Below, piece by piece: positions 1-4,690 of a DNA stretch of 6,506 nt. This DNA comes from Pseudomonadota bacterium. GTDB lineage: Bacteria > Desulfobacterota > Desulfobulbia > Desulfobulbales > JAGXFP01. The stretch covers positions 1 through 6,506 of the forward strand of contig DAOVJK010000182.1 in assembly GCA_030673265.1 (NCBI GenBank). The letters run 5' to 3'. The translations under genes and the position numbers were made by a program. Below the pieces are notes generated by a model. The model was given only the letters and a program-made list of their open reading frames with translations. It did no database searches and was not told where the DNA came from. Position 1 is the first letter of the stretch; each line of letters starts with the position of its first letter.

Positions 1-644
1 TCGGGGATCAGGTCGGAAGCGCCGATATAGATGAAATTTCCCGCCGCGAAGGGGACCAGAAAGGAGATGTCCAGTGTCTTTGAGGCCCCATAGGCAACCA
101 GGCCGCCGACCAGGAAGGTCAGCCCGGACAGCATATTGAAGATCAGGGCCGACTTACGGCTCCAGCCGGCATGGAGCAAGACCGCGAAGTCGCCGAGTTC
201 CTGGGGAATCTCATGGGCAGCGGCGGCCAGCAGGGTGGTGATTCCTAACCGGATATCAATCAGGAAGGTGCCGGCCACCGCCAGGCCACCAATAAAATTG
301 TGCAGCCCGTCGCCGATCAGGATCAGATGACCCAGAGGTTTCTTGCAAGAGGCTTCAGCCTTGCGGCAATGGTGCCAGTGAATGATCTGCTCAAGGGCGA
401 AAAAGGTCAGGAAACCAGCCAGCAACCAGAGGAAAAATAACTCGATCTCCCCTGGAAAAGCCTCAAGTCCCTCCGGGATCATATGGAGAAAAGCACCGCC
501 GATCAGGGTGCCGGCGGAAAGGGCGACCAGCGGCAGCAACACCTTTTGAAAAGTGGCCTCGGTCATGAAAAAGACCACACTGCCGATCAGGGCGATCAGG
601 CACATGATCAGTCCGCTTGTAATTATCCAGCCTAGAGCTTCCAT
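1..644 (-). CDS. ZIP-family divalent metal transporter, LIV-1-like (3' end cut by window)
   Basis: Inner-membrane carrier predicted to import divalent metal (zinc, iron or manganese; the substrate cannot be told from sequence). The first 214 residues are present; the C-terminal end lies beyond the left edge. Hydrophobic segments are visible at about residues 6-27, 35-56, 68-89, 105-128, 132-157 and 165-187, with another starting near 194. The ZIP signature is clear. TM4 carries H115-N116-F-I-G-G. TM5 carries HEIPQELGD at 144-152, which matches the LIV-1 subfamily HExPHExGD pattern except that the second His is Gln148. TM6 has YIGASDLIP at 206-214. A short His/Cys loop before TM4 (H89, H91, H92, C93, C100) could bind metal. 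The ATG at 644 is chosen because AGGA lies 7 nt upstream (655-652) and the hydrophobic sequence begins right after it. It starts 27 nt after the sulfite reductase stop and is probably the last visible gene of that operon. Family assignment is firm. Confidence 0.93.
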   Translation of the reverse strand, partial: MEALGWIITSGLIMCLIALIGSVVFFMTEATFQKVLLPLVALSAGTLIGGAFLHMIPEGLEAFPGEIELFFLWLLAGFLTFFALEQIIHWHHCRKAEASCKKPLGHLILIGDGLHNFIGGLAVAGTFLIDIRLGITTLLAAAAHEIPQELGDFAVLLHAGWSRKSALIFNMLSGLTFLVGGLVAYGASKTLDISFLVPFAAGNFIYIGASDLIP

Positions 645-651
645 CAAAAGA

Positions 652-655
652 TCCT
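652..655 (-). promoter_or_regulatory. Ribosome binding site of the ZIP gene
   Basis: AGGA on the minus strand, 7 nt before the ATG at 644. It supports that start codon and separate translation initiation inside the minus-strand operon. Confidence 0.6.
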
Positions 656-671
656 ATCTGATTTACAATTT

Positions 672-1325
672 TTAAAGAACCGTTTCCTTGACCGCCTCAA
701 TACCTAACCGGTCAACCATCCGGGCCACCCGCTCCCGTTTTTTGCCATTCTGCCGATAATATTCGACCAGCTTGTCGACCAGGGCAATGGCGTCCTCTGT
801 GCTTAACTCTTCTGCGACCACATCACCGATCCGGGGGCGGCCGCCGCTGTTGCCGCCATAGGCTACGATCCAGCCGCTTCTCTTGCCGATCAGGCCGATA
901 TCGCGAACATACCCTTCCGAGCAGGTCATCGGACAACCGGAAACCCCTACCTTCAGCTTGGCCGGCATGTCGACACCAACATACCGTTTCTCCAGTTCAA
1001 GGCCCATCCCCAGAGAATCCTGGACCCCCAGGCTGCAGACCGAGTTGCCCGGGCAGGCCTGAACGTAATGGAGACATAGTTCGGAGGCCCGGCCGACGTC
1101 GGTACCGAGCTCATCCCAGACCTTGGCTATATCATCCTTTTTGAGCCCGACCAGGGCCAGGCGATGGCCGGAAGTGATCTTGGTAATCGGGATATCATAT
1201 TTTCGGACCACCGCGGCAAGTTGCTCGAGAAATTCCGGGGTCAGCATCCCGGCCGGAGTTCGGGGGACAATGGCATAGGTTTCCTTGTCGCGCTGCAGAA
1301 TGCTTCCATCTGGTTTGTCAGACAT
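672..1325 (-). CDS. Small assimilatory-type sulfite/nitrite reductase (siroheme-[4Fe-4S])
   Basis: Single-subunit, cytoplasmic siroheme enzyme of 217 residues, predicted to carry out six-electron reduction of sulfite to sulfide (or nitrite to ammonia). It has one ferredoxin-like half domain (about residues 15-75) followed by one siroheme/[4Fe-4S] domain. The four cluster cysteines follow the family pattern C-x5-C ... C-x3-C: C91 and C97 (CPGNSVC), C131 and C135 (CPMTC). By family knowledge the last Cys also bridges to siroheme iron. The glycine-rich stretch YGGNSGGRPR (156-165) and the charged helical tail are also family-like. At about 220 residues it is less than half of CysI or NirA, which carry two such repeats. 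It matches the small low-spin assimilatory-type sulfite reductases described from Desulfovibrio vulgaris and Desulfuromonas acetoxidans. Two ATGs stand in tandem (1328 and 1325). AAGGAG at 1337-1332 is 3 nt from the first and 6 nt from the second, so 1325 is preferred. The start follows the protease stop by 14 nt. The physiological substrate is uncertain, and no electron-donor subunit is visible. Confidence 0.92.
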   Translation of the reverse strand: MSDKPDGSILQRDKETYAIVPRTPAGMLTPEFLEQLAAVVRKYDIPITKITSGHRLALVGLKKDDIAKVWDELGTDVGRASELCLHYVQACPGNSVCSLGVQDSLGMGLELEKRYVGVDMPAKLKVGVSGCPMTCSEGYVRDIGLIGKRSGWIVAYGGNSGGRPRIGDVVAEELSTEDAIALVDKLVEYYRQNGKKRERVARMVDRLGIEAVKETVL

Positions 1326-1331
1326 CATTTA

Positions 1332-1337
1332 CTCCTT
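1332..1337 (-). promoter_or_regulatory. Ribosome binding site deciding between two tandem ATGs
   Basis: AAGGAG on the minus strand, just after the stop codon of the upstream protease gene. Its spacing is 3 nt to the ATG at 1328 and 6 nt to the ATG at 1325, which favours the second ATG as the sulfite reductase start. Its position in the short gap between the two genes supports co-transcription. Confidence 0.75.
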
Positions 1338-1339
1338 GA

Positions 1340-2593
1340 TTAACTTAGTTGCTTCCCACCGGACAATGCCCGCAGAGCGGTAATCCTCTGCAGCAGAGGC
1401 GGGTGGGAATAATGTAATAACACGTAAAATGGATGTGGGGTCAGGTTGGCCAGATTGTCGACCGATAATTTTTTCAGGGCATCGATCATGCTCTCCGGTT
1501 CACCGGTGTGCTCCGCGGCAAAGGCATCCGCCTCAAACTCATTATGGCGGGAGAGGATGTTCATCATTAGGGAGAGCACCATCTCAATGGGGGTAAACAG
1601 CAGTCCGAAAAAGATCATCCCGGCATAAACAGAGCTATGGTCCATATAGAAGGCAGAAAACAAACCGGGATGGCTGACGAATATCGACAACAGGTAAAGC
1701 ATCACGCCGGTATGGAGGATGCTGATCACCATCCCCTGGAAGATGTGTTTTTTCTGGTAATGGCCGATCTCGTGGGCCAGCACCCCAACCAGTTCGGGCA
1801 CGGAGTGCTTGTTGATCAGGGTATCGAAAAGGGCTATTCGTTTATTCCGGCCGAAGCCGGTAAAAAATGCGTTCGATTTACTGGAGCGTTTCGAACCGTC
1901 CATCACAAAAACATTCTTCAGGGAAAAACCAACCGAATCGGCAAAATTGAAGATGGCCTCTCGCAGCTCCCCTTTCTCCAGCGGACTGAACTTATTGAAG
2001 AGCGGCATAATCCAGGCCGGCGCAATAAACTGGACAATCAGGGTGAAGAGGGTAACCGCCCCCCAGCACCAGAGCCAGGCCAGGTTGCCGGTCGTAGCAA
2101 AAAACCAGAGTACCGCCGCCAACAGAGGGCCGCCCAGTAAGATAGTGAGCATGATCCCCTTGCCAAGATCAGCGATGAAGGTGGCGGGAGAGGTCCGGTT
2201 AAAACCGAAACGTTCTTCGATGACAAAGGTAGAATAGATACTGAACGGCAGTGAAATGAGAGTTTTGGCCAACAGCAGGAGTCCGGTGAAAACCAGACCG
2301 GTCGCCACCCCCCCCAGCCCCCAGCCGCGAACAAGTTGGTCAAGATAATTAAAACCACCGGCCTGCCAGAAAATCAGGAGGAGGGCCAGATCAAAGGTGC
2401 CGGTTACAAAACCGAACCGGGTCCCGACCCTGGTATACTCCTGGGAACGGGCGTACTTTTCGGTGTCGTAAACTCCGGCAAACTCACGGGGCAGCTGCGG
2501 GTCAAGGGCGCGGAGATTGAGCCAGTCGGCAATAAGGGCCAGCCCAAAATTGGCCAACAGGGCGATCAGGATAATTAAACCGTAAATATTCAT
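1340..2593 (-). CDS. M48-family Ste24-like integral membrane zinc metalloprotease
   Basis: Full-length (417 aa) homologue of the Ste24/CAAX prenyl protease 1 family. The zinc site is intact: HEIGH at 274-278 (H274, H278 ligands, E275 catalytic) and EFEAD at 352-356, with E352 as third ligand and D356 the conserved Asp of the ExxxD motif. SNAFFTGFG at 240-248 is the substrate-strand signature typical of Ste24 rather than the shorter HtpX proteins. An N-terminal M48-type extension precedes the catalytic domain. Hydrophobic segments at about residues 3-25, 62-80, 95-124, 146-168, 172-195, 286-308 and 320-346 give seven, as in yeast Ste24p, whose helices enclose a chamber with the active site inside. 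Bacteria generally lack CAAX prenylation, so the substrate is probably a membrane or misfolded protein; this is inference. The ATG at 2593 opens directly into the first membrane helix; only a weak GAGAG lies 12 nt upstream. It is the first gene of the minus-strand operon, and its stop lies 14 nt before the sulfite reductase start. Confidence 0.95.
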   Translation of the reverse strand: MNIYGLIILIALLANFGLALIADWLNLRALDPQLPREFAGVYDTEKYARSQEYTRVGTRFGFVTGTFDLALLLIFWQAGGFNYLDQLVRGWGLGGVATGLVFTGLLLLAKTLISLPFSIYSTFVIEERFGFNRTSPATFIADLGKGIMLTILLGGPLLAAVLWFFATTGNLAWLWCWGAVTLFTLIVQFIAPAWIMPLFNKFSPLEKGELREAIFNFADSVGFSLKNVFVMDGSKRSSKSNAFFTGFGRNKRIALFDTLINKHSVPELVGVLAHEIGHYQKKHIFQGMVISILHTGVMLYLLSIFVSHPGLFSAFYMDHSSVYAGMIFFGLLFTPIEMVLSLMMNILSRHNEFEADAFAAEHTGEPESMIDALKKLSVDNLANLTPHPFYVLLHYSHPPLLQRITALRALSGGKQLS

Positions 2594-2656
2594 TTGGATA
2601 CGTGTCTCTCTATATTTATTTTAGGTCTGATCTGAATTAATATGTGTAGCAGCGAT

Positions 2657-2671
2657 TGTCAATCATTGACA
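2657..2671. promoter_or_regulatory. Perfect 15-bp palindrome in the divergent intergenic region (possible operator)
   Basis: TGTCAA, a TCA centre, then TTGACA: a perfect 6-bp inverted repeat with a 3-nt centre. Each half reads TTGACA, the sigma70 -35 consensus, outward on its own strand. It lies 64 bp upstream of the protease start and 213 bp upstream of the radical SAM start, where a shared operator or divergent promoter pair would be expected. A well-spaced -10 was not found on either strand: TACAAT at 2694-2699 is 22 nt from the plus-strand hexamer, which is too far. It is therefore called a candidate protein-binding site rather than a mapped promoter. Confidence 0.35.
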
Positions 2672-2768
2672 GTACTCGCAAAGCAAAGTCAAATACAATT
2701 TATCTAAGTACTAATGATCTCGTTAAAAATACCGGGATGGCTAAGCAATAAATTTGATATACAGGTAA

Positions 2769-2877
2769 GCGAACGGAGTGAGACTCCGAGGAGTAGTGTA
2801 TTTTTGTGAGTGAGGCCATACTTTAGTATGCCAAATGAACATAAATGCGCTACGACGCCGTAGATCGGAGTTTTTGC
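2769..2877. repeat. Block of nested inverted repeats (structured intergenic element or leader)
   Basis: Several inverted repeats nest here. The core is a long imperfect hairpin: arm 2793-2821, loop TTTA (2822-2825), arm 2826-2853. Its tip is a perfect 5-bp stem (CATAC/GTATG) and its base pairs 14 of 15 positions, including two G-T wobbles. An outer 7-bp perfect stem joins ACTCCGA (2783-2789) with TCGGAGT (2865-2871), followed at once by four more T. Two smaller perfect hairpins compete with it: CGGAGT-GAG-ACTCCG (2774-2788) and CTACG-ACGC-CGTAG (2850-2863). The block ends about 7 nt before the preferred start of the radical SAM gene. It may be a dispersed REP/MITE-like element or a transcribed leader. 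Other copies cannot be checked from one window. Confidence 0.6.
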
Positions 2878-2883
2878 GACGCC

Positions 2884-4548
2884 ATGAAAGAGATGCATCT
2901 GAAACTGATAGCCTTTAATGGCCGCTATATCCACTCCTGTCTGGCCCTTTTCTATGTCAGGGAAGAGCTGAAAAAAAACCTGCCGCAGGTTGAGCTTGAT
3001 TTTCATCAGTTCACCATCAACGATCCCTACTATGAAACTCTGTTGAAGGTCAGCGCCGGCCAGCCGCAGGCCCTGTTTTTCTCGGTCTATATCTGGAATG
3101 GAGAACTGATTAAAAGGTTGCTAAACGATCTGGCTGCCATCCTGCCGGCTACGTCCTTCGTGTTGGGCGGCCCCCAGGCCGAGGCCCTTAAGCCAGAGCA
3201 GCTGCCGAGCAACTGTACCGTGATTACCGGCGAGATTGAGGGGCTTGGTCCTGCCTTCTATCAAGACCTGCAAAACGGCCAACTGGCTCCGAACTACAAC
3301 TGCAGCCCAGGCCAACCATTTCCGTCGCCCTACCGTGATGATGATCTGACCACGGAATTACGCAATCGCCATATCTATTATGAATCAGCCCGCGGTTGTC
3401 CCTTTTCATGCAGTTACTGCCTCTCCTCGGTCGAACAGGGGGTCAGCTGGAAAGAACTGGAACTGGTCGAACAGGAACTGGCTGCCATCCTGCGCCATCA
3501 GCCCAAGATCATCAAATTCGTCGATCGGACCTTCAATGCCAAACCGGACAGGGCTATGGCAATCTGGCGCTTCCTGGCGGAGCAACCAGGCCACACCGTC
3601 TTTCATTTCGAGATGGCGCCCGATCTTTTTACGGAGGAGATGTTTGATTTTCTGGTTGAGTTACCGGCCGGTCTCTTCCAGTTTGAGCTCGGTATTCAGT
3701 CAACTGCCCCAGCCACCCTGGCCGCCGTCAACCGGATCATGGATCTGACCAAGGTTCGCACCAACATGAGCCGACTGGCCGCCCTCAACAATATCCATCT
3801 CCATGCCGACCTGATCCTCGGCCTGCCGCAAGAGACCGAAGCCAGCTTTCGGCAATCCCTGCGGGATGTCTTTGCCATGGGCTCCCATTATATCCAGATG
3901 GGTCTTCTGAAGGTTCTGCCCGCCACGCTTATCAGTCAAACGCCGGGCCTGGTCCACTGTCAAAAACCACCTTATGAGGTGCTGGCCACCGAACAGATGG
4001 ATTCTGTGACCATCACTCATCTTTACTGGCTTGGCGAGTGCGTTGAGGCTTTTCACAACAACCGGTACTTCCCCTGTCTGTTCGGCTATCTGCGTGAACG
4101 GGACGAAGATATCCTGGCCTTCTTTGAAAAGCTGCTGGCAGTCTGCCATACCCAGAATTTTTTCAACCTGGCAACCACCCAGAACCTGCTTGCCGAGCTG
4201 CTGCTCAAGGCCACCGTTGAGCGGCCGGATGGTGCCTTAATCGGGGAATTATTGCGCTATGACTGGCTGCGTTGCGGGAATCGCTTTCTCCCGCAATTTT
4301 TACAGACTGAAGAGCTGCAAGGCCTTCGCAAAAATTTGAGCCGGACGATGGCCCAAAACCTGCCGCCTCTCTATGATTACCGAAGCCGCGATGAATTTTT
4401 CCGCAAAACAATCTTTGCCGAATTTTCCGGGCCTGCCCTGCAGCAGCTTGGCCTCGCAAGCGAAGACAATAAGACGGGAATAATCTGTTTTCTACCCGCA
4501 ACAAAACCCTCCATCCACTCGCATTGCGACACATTCCTCCTGCCTTAA
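2884..4548 (+). CDS. B12-binding-domain radical SAM protein with DUF4080-like C-terminus
   Basis: Cytoplasmic iron-sulfur enzyme of 554 residues using S-adenosylmethionine radical chemistry; the substrate is unknown. Order of domains: a Rossmann-like cobalamin-binding-type domain (about residues 5-130, with FNGRYIHSCLAL near the start and VLGGPQAE at 93-100), then a radical SAM barrel with the cluster motif CPFSCSYC (C172, C176, C179), DRTFN at 214-218, GIQST at 270-274 and HADLILGLPQE at 307-317, then a helical region resembling DUF4080 (about 370-535). The N-terminal domain lacks the DxHxxG motif that ligates cobalamin iron-style through His, so cobalamin binding is not assured. Start: an in-frame ATG at 2845 lies in the arm of the upstream hairpin and adds 13 residues (MRYDAVDRSF onward) without family resemblance. 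The ATG at 2884 is preferred, with GGAG 13 nt upstream, a long spacing. The ATG at 2893, giving MHLKLIAFNG, is also possible. Relatives have been annotated only as radical SAM proteins; no partner gene is adjacent. Confidence 0.88.
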   Translation: MKEMHLKLIAFNGRYIHSCLALFYVREELKKNLPQVELDFHQFTINDPYYETLLKVSAGQPQALFFSVYIWNGELIKRLLNDLAAILPATSFVLGGPQAEALKPEQLPSNCTVITGEIEGLGPAFYQDLQNGQLAPNYNCSPGQPFPSPYRDDDLTTELRNRHIYYESARGCPFSCSYCLSSVEQGVSWKELELVEQELAAILRHQPKIIKFVDRTFNAKPDRAMAIWRFLAEQPGHTVFHFEMAPDLFTEEMFDFLVELPAGLFQFELGIQSTAPATLAAVNRIMDLTKVRTNMSRLAALNNIHLHADLILGLPQETEASFRQSLRDVFAMGSHYIQMGLLKVLPATLISQTPGLVHCQKPPYEVLATEQMDSVTITHLYWLGECVEAFHNNRYFPCLFGYLRERDEDILAFFEKLLAVCHTQNFFNLATTQNLLAELLLKATVERPDGALIGELLRYDWLRCGNRFLPQFLQTEELQGLRKNLSRTMAQNLPPLYDYRSRDEFFRKTIFAEFSGPALQQLGLASEDNKTGIICFLPATKPSIHSHCDTFLLP

Positions 4549-4580
4549 TACACTAAAAACACTGGTATCTAAGGCATTAA

Positions 4581-4609
4581 TTTAAAGAAAACACACGAAA
4601 TATTATAAT
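4581..4609 (+). promoter_or_regulatory. Candidate sigma70 promoter 1 of the STAND gene
   Basis: A perfect -10 hexamer TATAAT at 4604-4609 is preceded, with a 17-nt spacer, by TTTAAA at 4581-4586 (4 of 6 matches to TTGACA). A transcript would begin near 4616. It lies in the AT-rich gap after the radical SAM gene, so chance matches are more likely than in GC-rich DNA. Confidence 0.4.
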
Positions 4610-4690
4610 TTGACATCACCCAACGTCCAACAATAGTTTCCTTGGTTATCACAAACATTATGTGTTATTTTTCACTTCAAATGTCAAATT
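4607..4690. repeat. 10-bp inverted repeat bracketing the STAND gene start
   Basis: AATTTGACAT at 4607-4616 is the exact reverse complement of ATGTCAAATT at 4681-4690, with 64 nt between. The left arm overlaps both promoter candidates and the right arm contains the proposed start codon. This would suit paired binding sites for a repressor, or a chance match in AT-rich DNA. The mRNA would contain both arms only if it started upstream of 4607. Confidence 0.4.
4610..4637 (+). promoter_or_regulatory. Candidate sigma70 promoter 2 of the STAND gene
   Basis: A perfect -35 hexamer TTGACA at 4610-4615 is followed, after 16 nt, by AATAGT at 4632-4637 (4 of 6 matches to TATAAT). A transcript would start near 4644, leaving a short leader of under 40 nt. 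It abuts promoter candidate 1, so the two could not be occupied together. It may be the alternative to that promoter or a chance match. Confidence 0.3.

Noticed and set aside
1637..2140. 167-codon plus-strand open frame inside the protease gene
   Set aside because: It lies antisense to a clearly recognisable Ste24-like protein with intact catalytic motifs; its own translation shows no domain or hydrophobic pattern and its length is expected by chance in GC-rich DNA.
2691..2699. Sigma70 promoter made of TTGACA (2666-2671) and TACAAT (2694-2699)
   Set aside because: The 22-nt spacer is well outside the usable range, so the hexamers are not counted as one promoter.
2594..2883. Cobalamin or SAM riboswitch before the radical SAM gene
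   Set aside because: The conserved B12-box and SAM-box sequences are not seen; the structured block is built of inverted repeats unlike either class.
2704..3006. 100-codon minus-strand open frame crossing the repeat block and the 5' end of the radical SAM gene
   Set aside because: Half of it is antisense to the radical SAM coding sequence and the rest reads through the inverted-repeat block; no family resemblance.
3700..4149. 149-codon minus-strand open frame inside the radical SAM gene
   Set aside because: It is antisense to the radical SAM gene, which carries continuous family motifs over the same stretch; no domain recognisable.
4549..4580. Intrinsic terminator after the radical SAM gene
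   Set aside because: Only weak, interrupted complementarity (ATAC/GTAT) and no GC-rich stem followed by a T run.
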